Below are positions 8,305 through 16,273 of a DNA stretch of 24,614 nucleotides, in pieces. The number at the start of each line of letters is the position of its first letter. Position 1 is the first letter of the stretch. The notes under the pieces were generated by a model. It was not told the origin of the DNA and did not search any database. It worked only from the letters and a program-made list of their open reading frames with translations. The DNA is from a virus: IMG/VR virus record IMGVR_UViG_3300023119_000114, positions 1 to 24,614 of that record; one strand, given 5' to 3'. The position numbers were made by a program, and so were the translations under genes.

Positions 8305-9012
8305 ATGTTACCAAAAATTACACACCCAACTCATAAAATTGATATTCCATCTTTAAGAAAGAAAGTTTCATTTAGACCATTTTTAGTAAAAGAAGAAAAG
8401 CTTTTACTTATGGCAAAGGAATCTGAAGATCCTGAAGATATTTTAACATCTATTAAACAAATTGTTAATAATTGTTGTCTAGATGAAAAATTTAATGTAA
8501 ATGAAATTACATTATTTGATTTAGAATATATTTTTATACAATTAAGAGGAATATCTGTAGACAACATAGTAGAAGTTTCATATAGAGATTCTGAAGATGA
8601 TAAGGTATATGATTTTAAAATTGATATTAAAGATATCAAAGTTAATATGCCAGACAAACCAAACAATGTAATTTTAATTACAGATGATATTGGTATTATT
8701 ATGAAATATCCACCATCAACATTATATGATGATAAAGAATTTTTAAATTCTGAAGATGAACATCTATTTAAACTTATTATTAGATGTGTTGATAAAATAT
8801 ATCAAGGCGATGAAGTTTATGAAGCATCTTCTTATAGTAAAGAAGAATTATCAGAATTTTTAGAAGATTTGAGTGTAAAAGTATTTGAACAAATTCAAAA
8901 GTTCTTTGAAGAAACCCCTAAACTCAGTTACACTATAAAATATAAAAATTCATTAGATAATAAAAGAGAAATTCATCTGAATAGTCTTAATGATTTTTTT
9001 ACTTTGCGTTGA
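8305..9012 (+). CDS. 26: Tail assembly chaperone / baseplate hub protein gp26-like (zero-frame product)
   Basis: A 235-residue acidic protein beginning MLPKITHPTHKIDIPSLRKK followed by VSFRPFLVKEEKLLLMAKES. The opening LPKI--PT---DIPS---KV-FRPFLVKEEK-LL is characteristic of the T4 gp26-type baseplate family (T4 gp26 is 208 residues). In long-tailed phages such proteins act as tail assembly chaperones that bind the tape measure. The gene ends 10 bases after a run of seven T. A second reading in the -1 frame extends it by 62 codons with a gp51-like tail (see 8994-9188). Ribosome-binding site TGGAG lies 7 bases before the ATG. Confidence 0.88.
   Translation: MLPKITHPTHKIDIPSLRKKVSFRPFLVKEEKLLLMAKESEDPEDILTSIKQIVNNCCLDEKFNVNEITLFDLEYIFIQLRGISVDNIVEVSYRDSEDDKVYDFKIDIKDIKVNMPDKPNNVILITDDIGIIMKYPPSTLYDDKEFLNSEDEHLFKLIIRCVDKIYQGDEVYEASSYSKEELSEFLEDLSVKVFEQIQKFFEETPKLSYTIKYKNSLDNKREIHLNSLNDFFTLR
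8994..9000 (+). promoter_or_regulatory. Probable programmed -1 ribosomal frameshift site (T TTT TTT)
   Basis: Seven consecutive T in zero-frame context gaT TTT TTT act, four codons before the TGA of the gp26-like gene. This is the ideal X-XXY-YYZ slippery heptamer in which both tRNAs re-pair perfectly. Slippage makes the frame continue into a conserved-looking 62-codon extension that has no good start site of its own. A downstream stimulatory structure is not obvious by eye. Confidence 0.8.
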
Positions 9013-9188
9013 GTCATAACAAGCTTGAAAATTATTATCATACAATATTTTCTATGGCTCAACATCATAAATATTCTATCACAGAACTTGAAAATATGAT
9101 TCCTTTTGAAAAAGACATATATGTTAATATGCTGTTAAAACATCTTGATGATGAAAGAAAAGAGCAAGAAAAAGGGAACTTATTTTAG
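9000..9188 (+). CDS. 51: gp51-like extension of the tail assembly chaperone, expressed by -1 frameshift
   Basis: Reading in the -1 frame from the slippery run gives YFALSHNKLENYYHTIFSMA, then QHHKYSITELENMIPFEKDI and YVNMLLKHLDDERKEQEKGN, then LF and a stop. The phrases LSHN-LENYY and HKYS-TELE-MIPFE-DIYV-ML are the hallmark of the C-terminal part of T4-like tail chaperones related to gp51, the hub assembly catalyst. Expressed through the frameshift, the fusion would be 294 residues. The alternative is an independent 44-codon gene from the ATG at 9054, but no ribosome-binding site precedes it and the LSHN-LENYY motif lies upstream of that ATG. Its TAG overlaps the GTG of the next gene, as in chaperone/tape-measure pairs. 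Confidence 0.82.
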   Translation, partial: YFALSHNKLENYYHTIFSMAQHHKYSITELENMIPFEKDIYVNMLLKHLDDERKEQEKGNLF

Positions 9189-12100
9189 TGGCAGAAGAAC
9201 AAACAGATATTTCTATATTACAAAATATAAGAAATGAAATTGAAAAAAGAATAGATGTTTTAACAGATGATGTAAAAACTCTAAGGAATATTTCCGAAGA
9301 AAAACAACAAGATTTAAAACAACAAATATCATCTGTTTATCAGATAATAGAAGAAAAATTAAGTCAAATACAATCTATTGACTTAAATTTAAAAGATTCA
9401 AATCAAAATATAAATGATTTAAATGCTAGAACTTCTTCTATGTCAGATAATATTTCTTCCCTTCTGCAGTCACAGAATGAAATAAAAAGAAATATACAAT
9501 CTCTTTCTGTTGATATAAACAAAATACAAAATGATAGTGTAAATCAATTTAATCAATTAAATGAATACACTAGAGAAATATCTAAAAAAATAGCAGAAAG
9601 TGCAAAAAGACAAGAAAGACAAACTAGAGAAGAGATGGTAAGAGGACCAAGAGCAGCTGCACAAGCATCTCTTGGTATTACACCATCAGCTGAAGCAAAA
9701 TCACTTCAACAGCCAGAACCAACACAAGAACCAGAATCAGAAGAAAAAAAACCCAGAACATGGGCTAAATGGTTTGAAGAAAATGCAGGTCTTTTAGGTG
9801 CTGCTGCTGGAGCAGCTACTGGTGTAGGAGCTGGTGCACTAGTTGGTTCAGGACCAAAATCTGCACCATCTGGTCCTGGTTATTCTAGTTCACCAGGAGA
9901 AGTTCCATCAGCACCACCAGCCCCTAATATAGTTGGTCCAGGAGTAGCACCAGGTTCTGCACCATCTGGTCCTGGTTATTCTAGTTCACCAGGAGAAGTT
10001 CCATCAGATGGTATGAGTCAAACTCTTGCAGCACAAAGAGCAGCAAGAGGTGCAAATAATTTGTCCGATGCTCAAAAAAGACATATGTATGCTTTAGCTG
10101 TTGCTGAAATGGGTCCTCCTGAAGTTCTAAGAAAAAAAGGAATTGATCCCAAAGAAGCATATGCTGCATTTATGGAAACTCCTTATAATAGGGGTATGAC
10201 AGAAGGAAGAGAAAATACAAATATAGGTATAAACTTATTAAAAGATTATTATCAACCACTAAGACCTGGTGAGGGTAAATGGTATAATAAGGCTTATGGT
10301 CAATTGGGGAATACAGATTCTAAATTGTATAATCTATTAGACAGTGCACATAAAGAAGTTGCTGCTGGTTCTAATTATAGCGAGTTAGGAACACAGAATT
10401 CATCAGCAGGTGTTGCTGATGATGCAAGAGTAACTCAAAGTGTAACTACTGAAAAATATGGAGAACTAATTACCAGAAAAGATAAAGAAGAATATGCTGA
10501 AGATGTAGGAAGATATGAAGGACACGGTATTGGAACAATAAGAAATACTAAAAAATGGCTTGAAAGAACACAAAGACAAGCTCGTGAAATAGATGAAAAG
10601 AGTAGAACCCAAACACCTTCCCAACCAAGTTCTCAAGCAGCACCTCAACCCGATGCTAGTAGAGTGCAGCCACAATCTCAACAAAGCCAACAACCAGATG
10701 CTAGAAGAGAATCCGTATCTGAATTTATGAAATCTATACGAGTTCCTGAAAGAATTGGATATACTTTCAGGGGAAGAACAGCTGCTTCTGGTAGTGGAAT
10801 GCAATCAAGACCTACCAATCTATCTGAAGAATATGTAAAAAATAAATTTTTAGCAGAAGCGGGTGCTATGATGCAATTAGGAATTTGGCCCGGTGGAGAA
10901 AATCCATATTTCAGTGAGGCAGACAAAGGAAAATTAAGATTTGATCCTACTGGCGGTATAAAAATTGATCCAGTTCACAGAGGAAGAACACATTATGGAG
11001 AACATGGTCAATTAGCATTTGATATAGGTATAGGAAGACTGTCAAAACAATTAAATATTAGTAGAAGAGAAGCACATGGTATAGTTCAAGATTTAGGCAG
11101 TGTTTTAAGACAGAGAGTTGGTGGCAGAGCAAGCGGTAGTTCTTTAATAGAAAGAGGCCAATTAGGACACAAAGCACATTTTCATTATGCTCCACAAAAT
11201 GCAGCATTACAAAGTGCTATTCCTGAAATATTATCAAATCCAGAAAAATTTGGTAGAGCAGGACAAAGACTAATAAAAAGATTAGAAAGAGCTGGATCAT
11301 TAAAATACAATCAATCCACTGGTTCATATGAACTTAATAGAGAAAAATTTGGAAAAGATTTTTTAGATGTTTATGATAAATTTAGTAAAGCATATTTCGA
11401 TAGGGAAGGTCCACCAGAACAACAAGAACAACAAGAACAACCAGAACAACAAGAACAACAAGAACAGACACAACAACAATTATTTGCGGGAGATACATCT
11501 GAATCAGTAATAGCAAAAGAAATAGAAATAGAAAAAGAAAAAGTTAGGAGAGAAGGTTTAACTGATAAACAAAGAAGAATGGAAGATATTAAAGAAGGTA
11601 GATTTAATTTTGCTACTGATCGTAGACCAGATCAACAACAAGGAGATGAAAGTAAAAGAAGAAATTATTATAACGTAAAAGAACTAAATGAAGGAAGATC
11701 ACAATTAACGCCTGAACAGCAAAAGAAATTTGATGGTATGCGATTAAGAGGCTTTCAATATCGTCAAAGTGCCTATTTAAATTCTATTTTAGGACCTAAT
11801 TGGTTGAAAAAATCTCAACAACCAGATCAACAACCAGATCAACAACCAGATCAACAACCAGATCAACCACCAGATCAACCACCAGATGATTCTGGCAGTG
11901 TATTAGATTATTTACCTGACATCCCTGCTCCTACTGATTTATTACCCGATGTTAGCGACGTATTCAATTCAGCTCTTAAATCTGTTGGTCGTATTTTATT
12001 TTCATCTGCTGAAGCAGCAGAATTAAAAAAACCTGTAGATAAAAGTAAAATAGATATGTCAGATATGCCGGGATCTTTAGATGATGGTGGTGAAGAAGGA

Positions 12101-12439
12101 CCAAGAACAGATAATAGATGGAATCCTCTTTCACCAGTAACATATGGAAAATCTGAAGAAAAAATTAGAGAAATGATAGAGCTTGCAAAAAAAGCAGCCG
12201 AAGCCGCTGAAACTGCAGCTAAAACATCTACTGAAAATAGTGGAAGTGGAAAAGGCTCCACTGCTTCTGGAGAAAATAAACCACAACCACCACCAGCAAG
12301 ACAATCACCAACACATCCTGGTGGTAATCAAAATGGTAATAACACACCACCAAAAGGATCGACAGGTAATGGTCTCGATTCTAGACCCCGTCCATCTAGT
12401 AGTGATTATCATCCCCCAGCTATGAACGAAGCACCATAA
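9188..12439 (+). CDS. Large coiled-coil tail protein, candidate tape measure protein
   Basis: A 1083-residue protein starting at a GTG that overlaps the chaperone stop (TAGTG). Residues 1-150 are a long heptad-type coiled coil. Residues about 199-220 are a glycine/alanine-rich hydrophobic segment that could insert in a membrane. A Pro/Ser/Gly linker with a duplicated GSAPSGPGYSSSPGEVPS unit follows. Around residues 600-670 lie THYGEHGQLAFDIG and GHKAHFHYAP, reminiscent of the His/Asp metal sites of M15/M23-type peptidases; this is only a resemblance. Gln/Glu and QQPD repeats and a helical C-terminal part end the protein. Position right after the gp26/51 chaperone suggests the tape measure (gp29 role). 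Its shared plan with the next gene is unusual, and an accessory virion protein is the alternative. Confidence 0.8.
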   Translation: MAEEQTDISILQNIRNEIEKRIDVLTDDVKTLRNISEEKQQDLKQQISSVYQIIEEKLSQIQSIDLNLKDSNQNINDLNARTSSMSDNISSLLQSQNEIKRNIQSLSVDINKIQNDSVNQFNQLNEYTREISKKIAESAKRQERQTREEMVRGPRAAAQASLGITPSAEAKSLQQPEPTQEPESEEKKPRTWAKWFEENAGLLGAAAGAATGVGAGALVGSGPKSAPSGPGYSSSPGEVPSAPPAPNIVGPGVAPGSAPSGPGYSSSPGEVPSDGMSQTLAAQRAARGANNLSDAQKRHMYALAVAEMGPPEVLRKKGIDPKEAYAAFMETPYNRGMTEGRENTNIGINLLKDYYQPLRPGEGKWYNKAYGQLGNTDSKLYNLLDSAHKEVAAGSNYSELGTQNSSAGVADDARVTQSVTTEKYGELITRKDKEEYAEDVGRYEGHGIGTIRNTKKWLERTQRQAREIDEKSRTQTPSQPSSQAAPQPDASRVQPQSQQSQQPDARRESVSEFMKSIRVPERIGYTFRGRTAASGSGMQSRPTNLSEEYVKNKFLAEAGAMMQLGIWPGGENPYFSEADKGKLRFDPTGGIKIDPVHRGRTHYGEHGQLAFDIGIGRLSKQLNISRREAHGIVQDLGSVLRQRVGGRASGSSLIERGQLGHKAHFHYAPQNAALQSAIPEILSNPEKFGRAGQRLIKRLERAGSLKYNQSTGSYELNREKFGKDFLDVYDKFSKAYFDREGPPEQQEQQEQPEQQEQQEQTQQQLFAGDTSESVIAKEIEIEKEKVRREGLTDKQRRMEDIKEGRFNFATDRRPDQQQGDESKRRNYYNVKELNEGRSQLTPEQQKKFDGMRLRGFQYRQSAYLNSILGPNWLKKSQQPDQQPDQQPDQQPDQPPDQPPDDSGSVLDYLPDIPAPTDLLPDVSDVFNSALKSVGRILFSSAEAAELKKPVDKSKIDMSDMPGSLDDGGEEGPRTDNRWNPLSPVTYGKSEEKIREMIELAKKAAEAAETAAKTSTENSGSGKGSTASGENKPQPPPARQSPTHPGGNQNGNNTPPKGSTGNGLDSRPRPSSSDYHPPAMNEAP
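9860..10007 (+). repeat. Direct 52-bp repeat within the tape-measure-like gene
   Basis: Two essentially identical 52-base copies (9860-9911 and 9956-10007) encode the same linker SAPSGPGYSSSPGEVPS, separated by 44 bases. The identity at the DNA level points to a recent duplication. A related sequence, KYSSRPGEVPTE, occurs at the same place in the next gene. Confidence 0.9.
11816..11887 (+). repeat. Six tandem 12-bp repeats encoding QQPD
   Basis: Six 12-base units; four read CAACAACCAGAT and the last two CAACCACCAGAT, encoding (QQPD)4(QPPD)2. A shorter Gln/Glu repeat (EQQ/EQP units) lies at about 11417-11480. In-frame tandem repeats of this type change length by replication slippage. Confidence 0.95.
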
Positions 12440-12446
12440 ATTTAAT

Positions 12447-14459
12447 ATGTCTATTAATTTTTTACTATCACAAATAAAAGCAGCAATACAATCTAGTTCT
12501 AGAAACATTAGAACTAGATTAACTATATTGAGACAAATTTCTAGACAAAACGATAAATCAATAGAAAGGTATGTATCATCCTTATCTTTAACTATAGATA
12601 AAAAATTAAACAAATTAAATTCTTCAAAAGAATATAGTGATGATATTTCTGAAAAGATAAAATCTTTATATGAAAAATACAATACTATTTTTGGTATTTT
12701 TGAAGATCTAACAAAAGAAAATACTACAATATCAGATTTATTATCTGACATAATAGTAAATATAAAAAGTTATAAAGATGAACTAGCTTCTAATATAGAA
12801 ATATTAAAGAGAGAATTATCATCTGCTGAAACTTCTTTGCTTAATATACTAAGATCTGATGAAGAAAAAATAGAATCAAAACAAAATTTAGATGATTCTA
12901 TAAAAAATACAAAACAATCATATCTAGATGAGTTAAAAGAAAAAATAAAAAATGAACCTGGATTTTTAGGAAGATTAGCAAAAATATTAGGAAGTTCTTT
13001 AGGTGCAGCTGCAGCAGCAGTTTCACCCTTAGTTACTGGCGAAGCACCAAAATTAGCACCACCTAGACCAAAGTATTCTTCACGACCCGGTGAAGTGCCA
13101 ACAGAAAAATCATCATCAACAACATCACCAACACCACCAAGAATAATACCAGGAAAACCAGGCGATTTTGGTATTGAGTATAGAACTAGAAAAGAGATGA
13201 GACAACAAGGTGAAAGATATGGTAGAGTTCCAGGAAACCGAACAGTATTCTTAGATTTCAATTCTGTTGGACAAACATCAAGAGCAAAGGGATGGGAAAT
13301 TGTAGTTCCTGATGATATTACAAAAGAAGAACTAGAAAGAGTTAGACAAAATAGAGATGGGTTTGTAAATTTAGCAGCACAATATGGTTATGAAAATTAT
13401 AGAATAAGAAGTGGTGGAAAGTATGGTCCTGGTATTTTTACTACTTCAGAAAATAGAAGAAGAAGAAATGGTAGAAGTGGAGGTGTATCTGGAACATTTC
13501 ACACAGAGCCTGGGTTTGCAGGAGATCCAGGTTTTCAAAAGTTAATGGGAAATGAAAACTTTGTAAAAGATTACGCTAGATTAAATGCAGATACATTAGG
13601 AAATATACCCGGTGTAACCTTTCAAACCCCACACGGAGATAGATCTGCTCCAAGTGGAGCAAGTATGAGATTACCAGATGGTACTGTTGTTACTGAAAGA
13701 AGTTTAGCTCCTTCTATATTAGATGAAATGAAAAAATATAAGGAAGAATCTTTAAATAAACCACAACCTACATCCCCACAACCTAGATCTCAACCACAAC
13801 CACAAACCACACCTCCACAATCTAGATCTCAACCACAATCTAGATCTCAACCACAGCCTAGATCTCAACCACAACCTAGGCAACAACCTAGATCTCAACC
13901 ACAACCACAGACTAGAGTCCCTCAATCTAGATCTCAACCACAACCACAGACTAGAGTCCCTCAATCTAGATCTCAACCACAACCACAGACTAGAGTCCCT
14001 CAATCTAGATCTCAACCACAAACCAGATCTCAACCACAATCTAGACAACAGCCTAAATCTAAACCACAACCAAAACAGCAACCTAAACAGCAACCTAAAC
14101 AGCAACCTAAACAGCAACCTAAACAGCAACCTAAAGCAAATAGGCCTGAACCTAAAATAAACCCTCAAATTAAAAAACCAAGGCCATCAGATAGAAATGG
14201 TATTTTTTCAGAAGAAGCAATGAAAGAAGCAAATGATTATTTTAATTCAATTAAAAGATACTCTGAAGGAATTAAACCCAAATCCAAGGAATCAAATTTA
14301 AAATCTAGTGGTTCTGGAAACCCCAATGATAGAAATGCTGCTACTAAAAACCCAACACCCCGATCAAAAAGAGATGCTGCTACTAAAAACCAAACACCCC
14401 CATCAAATAGAGATGCTGCAACAGGAATAAATCCAGAAACACATATGGGCGATACATAA
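12447..14459 (+). CDS. Coiled-coil, Pro/Gln-repeat virion-type protein, architectural paralogue of the preceding gene
   Basis: A 670-residue protein. Residues 1-170 are coiled-coil helices (LLSQIKAAIQSSSRNIRTRL and following heptads). Then come a hydrophobic Ala/Gly segment near residues 185-200 (LGSSLGAAAAAVSPLV) and a KYSSRPGEVPTE linker. A globular module at about 240-430 contains YGRVPGNRTVFLDFNSVGQ, FTTSENRRRRNGRSGG and SGTFHTEPGFAGDPGFQKLM; the last faintly resembles phage amidase-like domains, but I cannot assign it. Residues about 440-570 are Pro/Gln/Arg/Lys repeats, followed by a basic tail with repeated RDAATKN. It starts 7 bases after the previous gene with no clear ribosome-binding site. 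It probably belongs to the same tail complex; its function is unknown. Confidence 0.82.
   Translation: MSINFLLSQIKAAIQSSSRNIRTRLTILRQISRQNDKSIERYVSSLSLTIDKKLNKLNSSKEYSDDISEKIKSLYEKYNTIFGIFEDLTKENTTISDLLSDIIVNIKSYKDELASNIEILKRELSSAETSLLNILRSDEEKIESKQNLDDSIKNTKQSYLDELKEKIKNEPGFLGRLAKILGSSLGAAAAAVSPLVTGEAPKLAPPRPKYSSRPGEVPTEKSSSTTSPTPPRIIPGKPGDFGIEYRTRKEMRQQGERYGRVPGNRTVFLDFNSVGQTSRAKGWEIVVPDDITKEELERVRQNRDGFVNLAAQYGYENYRIRSGGKYGPGIFTTSENRRRRNGRSGGVSGTFHTEPGFAGDPGFQKLMGNENFVKDYARLNADTLGNIPGVTFQTPHGDRSAPSGASMRLPDGTVVTERSLAPSILDEMKKYKEESLNKPQPTSPQPRSQPQPQTTPPQSRSQPQSRSQPQPRSQPQPRQQPRSQPQPQTRVPQSRSQPQPQTRVPQSRSQPQPQTRVPQSRSQPQTRSQPQSRQQPKSKPQPKQQPKQQPKQQPKQQPKQQPKANRPEPKINPQIKKPRPSDRNGIFSEEAMKEANDYFNSIKRYSEGIKPKSKESNLKSSGSGNPNDRNAATKNPTPRSKRDAATKNQTPPSNRDAATGINPETHMGDT
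13893..14009 (+). repeat. Three perfect 39-bp tandem repeats
   Basis: Three identical 39-base units (13893-13931, 13932-13970, 13971-14009), each encoding SQPQPQTRVPQSR. They sit in a longer Pro/Gln/Arg-rich stretch (about 13763-14137) built from TCTCAACCACAA-type units. Confidence 0.95.
14073..14132 (+). repeat. Five tandem 12-bp repeats encoding KQQP
   Basis: Five units of AAACAGCAACCT in frame, giving (KQQP)5. They are basic, in contrast to the acidic QQPD repeats of the preceding gene. Confidence 0.95.
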
Positions 14460-14461
14460 AA

Positions 14462-14482
14462 AAGGGGAGCATTGCTCCCCTT
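14462..14482 (-). terminator. Intrinsic terminator between convergent operons
   Basis: A 9-bp GC-rich stem (AAGGGGAGC / GCTCCCCTT) with a 3-base loop. On the minus strand it is followed by six T, so it ends the gp32 transcript just after the gp32 stop codon. On the plus strand the T-run is weak, but the hairpin may also stop the incoming late transcript. Confidence 0.88.
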
Positions 14483-14486
14483 AAAC

Positions 14487-15380
14487 TTAGCTATTTGCCA
14501 GTTTTTGAAAAAACTCCAATGATTCATCATCATCGTTGTTATTACTAGTAACCTGATAATCAGTATTAGAAAATTCAGGTTGTTTAGTTTCAGGAATATC
14601 CATCTCTGGACGATATACTGGTTCTTGTTTTTGTTCCATATTAAGAACCCGCATAAGACGATCCTTCAACTGATCATAGGACTTAAAATTGGATTCATTT
14701 ACAAACTCTTGCAAAGAATTTTCTGATTTCCAGATACGCTCTAGTTCAGAATCATCTTCACTCAAAGCAGATGGAGAATCAAACTCTGAACGGTCATAGT
14801 TACGATATCCTTCTACATTACGAATCTTGAGTTTGAAATTTGCACCATTCCATAAATCAAATGGGTTTACTGACTCTTCATCAGCAAACTGTGGATTCAT
14901 AGCTTCATTTAGTTTTTCAAAGATTTTCTTACCATACTTGTAAAGGAATACTTTTCCTTCATTTTCTGGTTTTGCAGAATCAGTGACAACATAAATGTTA
15001 CTAATAAAGTGCAAACGACGTTTTTGCTTACGAGCAATCTCTTTATCAGACTCTACACCAGAGTTCCATAGTTTTGAATTATACTCAGAAACTGGATCTG
15101 GTTTACCAATTGTTGTTAGAGAGTTTTCAATATACCAAAGTCCAGTTGGTCCTTGAAAACCGTGGTCATAAAGACGAACAAAAGGAACATCCTCTTCACT
15201 TGGAGGCGGTAGAAAACGAATAATAGCGTAGCCATTACCTGATTTATCTACTGTAGGAGTCCAAAACCGTTCATCTGCACCTTTTTTACCACTGTCTTGG
15301 TTTGCCATCTTTGAAAGTTCTGCATTGAGAGCTTCCATTGACTTTTTTCCAGACATACTTTTCAATTTAGAGAAGTCCAT
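14487..15380 (-). CDS. 32: Single-stranded DNA-binding protein gp32
   Basis: A 297-residue protein (T4 gp32 is 301). Residues 1-15 form the basic LKSM-type N-terminal segment used for cooperative binding. The core has YAIIRFLPPPSEEDVPFVRL, DHGF, GLWYIENSLTTIG, then KRRLHFISNIYVVTDSAKPE and NEGKVFLYKYGKKIFEKLN, matching the PENEGKVF-Y-(F/Y)GKKI strand of gp32. An acidic tail (NNNDDDESLEFFQKLANS) ends the protein, as expected for partner binding. There is no cysteine at all, so the T4 zinc site (one His, three Cys) is absent. Ribosome-binding site AAAGGAAA lies 6 bases before the ATG. It has its own promoter and a structured leader. gp32 coats ssDNA in replication, recombination and repair. Confidence 0.96.
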   Translation of the reverse strand: MDFSKLKSMSGKKSMEALNAELSKMANQDSGKKGADERFWTPTVDKSGNGYAIIRFLPPPSEEDVPFVRLYDHGFQGPTGLWYIENSLTTIGKPDPVSEYNSKLWNSGVESDKEIARKQKRRLHFISNIYVVTDSAKPENEGKVFLYKYGKKIFEKLNEAMNPQFADEESVNPFDLWNGANFKLKIRNVEGYRNYDRSEFDSPSALSEDDSELERIWKSENSLQEFVNESNFKSYDQLKDRLMRVLNMEQKQEPVYRPEMDIPETKQPEFSNTDYQVTSNNNDDDESLEFFQKLANS

Positions 15381-15437
15381 AGTATTTCCTTTCGAGTGTT
15401 TGAGTGTTTGAGTGTTGAATATGACTCATTTGAGTCA
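15381..15437 (-). promoter_or_regulatory. gp32 mRNA leader: 5' hairpin plus AAACACTC repeats, candidate autogenous translational operator
   Basis: Starting near the predicted transcription start, the RNA reads a perfect inverted repeat TGACTCA-AA-TGAGTCA (15422-15437), then a structure-poor stretch with tandem AAACACTC units (15394-15417), then the ribosome-binding site. In T4, gp32 represses its own translation by nucleating on a folded element and then coating an unstructured repeat-rich leader; this layout resembles that. The inverted repeat could instead be a DNA operator at the start site. Confidence 0.6.
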
Positions 15438-15443
15438 AGATTA

Positions 15444-15472
15444 TATATAACATAATCATTTAAAGTAGTCAA
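15444..15472 (-). promoter_or_regulatory. Sigma70-type promoter of gp32
   Basis: On the minus strand, TTGACT (15467-15472), a 17-base spacer and TATATA (15444-15449). The -35 element lies in the last codons and stop region of the gp59 gene. Predicted start is about 15437, directly at the leader hairpin. Confidence 0.8.
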
Positions 15473-16031
15473 GGACTATTTTCTTTAATTTTTCTTCATT
15501 ATACTGAATAAATGGTGTATATTTTTTAATTTTTAACTCAATTTCTTCCCATATTGGTTCACCTTTTAGATTTTTATGAAAATATTTTTCACTTTTTGTC
15601 ATTTTAATCAGTATACAGAGTGTTTCTAACGATATTTTGTTACCCAAATACAGTTTTAACACTATTGGGTGTTGATTTTGCTCTATTTTTAGGTTTTTAT
15701 TGAAGTCATCATCAAGTTTTGATAGGTCTTGCTTAAACAAATAAGTCAAAGACTGTTGTTTCTTCAACCAAGACCTATATTCTCTCTCTGATTCTTCAGA
15801 ATAGACAAGTTCTTTGATCCAACTTTTGGGATTTTTGATAAAATTAGCAATAAGGAACCCTTGAACATCTTCGTGTTTTGCTAATTTCTGAAAAAATATC
15901 TTATCTTTTCTTTTTTCGAATGATTTTTGAGTCATTCGTGACTTACCATTGTATTTTAGGTAGTCAAACCTCTTCTGAGTGAAGTGATTTTTCAATGCAA
16001 TGTACATTGAAAATGCTTCGAATGGTGTCAT
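15456..16031 (-). CDS. 59: DNA helicase loader gp59
   Basis: A 191-residue, lysine-rich helical protein (T4 gp59 is 217). The match to T4 gp59 is clear in the first half: TPFEAFSMYIALKNHFTQKR, FDYLKYNGKSRM, EKRKDKIFFQKLAKHEDVQ and LIANFIKNPKSWIKEL correspond to the T4 pattern Y-V-KYN---R----YQKRRDK-FFQKLS---------I-N-V-N---WI. gp59 loads the gp41 helicase on gp32-coated forks and locks the polymerase until loading is complete. Its gene neighbours gp33 and gp32 are the same as in T4 (order 33-59-32). The ATG overlaps the gp33 stop codon (TAATG), so the two are coupled. Confidence 0.93.
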   Translation of the reverse strand: MTPFEAFSMYIALKNHFTQKRFDYLKYNGKSRMTQKSFEKRKDKIFFQKLAKHEDVQGFLIANFIKNPKSWIKELVYSEESEREYRSWLKKQQSLTYLFKQDLSKLDDDFNKNLKIEQNQHPIVLKLYLGNKISLETLCILIKMTKSEKYFHKNLKGEPIWEEIELKIKKYTPFIQYNEEKLKKIVLDYFK

Positions 16032-16273
16032 TAGAGGGGAAGTCTTTTTGGTTTCTCTAGAATGTTCAATTCTTCTGCTTCATACTGAAGTTTTGACATC
16101 ATAACTGGATCTTTTTTGATTAAACCTGCAATAAGTTCAACTTCAACATTATTTTGTTCACACCAAGAAACTACACCATCAATGTATTCAAGTTTTTTAT
16201 CAATACAATATTTTTGTATTTCATTTAGAATATTTTGATGAGTAAAGTTTTCATTTAAATTTATGTTTTTCAT
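16031..16273 (-). CDS. 33: Late promoter transcription coactivator gp33
   Basis: An 80-residue acidic helical protein. The C-terminal part reads YIDGVVSWCEQNNVEVELIA, then KLQYEAEELNILEKPKRLPL. I recognise the combination Y-D-V---CE---VE-E--A-LI and a terminal LN-L-K---LP in gp33 of marine T4-like phages, though T4 gp33 is longer (112). gp33 bridges the sliding clamp gp45 and host RNA polymerase at TATAAATA promoters. The start is chosen at 16273 rather than 16285, because GGAG lies 6 bases before this ATG whereas the upstream ATG has no ribosome-binding site. The gene order 33-59-32 supports the call. It begins about 20 bases after the tmRNA coding piece ends. Confidence 0.82.
   Translation of the reverse strand: MKNINLNENFTHQNILNEIQKYCIDKKLEYIDGVVSWCEQNNVEVELIAGLIKKDPVMMSKLQYEAEELNILEKPKRLPL

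Noticed and set aside
9054-9188. Independent 44-codon gp51-like gene
   Set aside because: No ribosome-binding site, and conserved LSHN-LENYY codons lie upstream of its ATG in the same frame; the frameshift model explains both.
13752-14168. Minus-strand open frame rich in Leu/Arg/Trp opposite the Pro/Gln repeats
   Set aside because: It is the complement of CAACC-type repeats; no ribosome-binding site and a purely repeat-driven composition.
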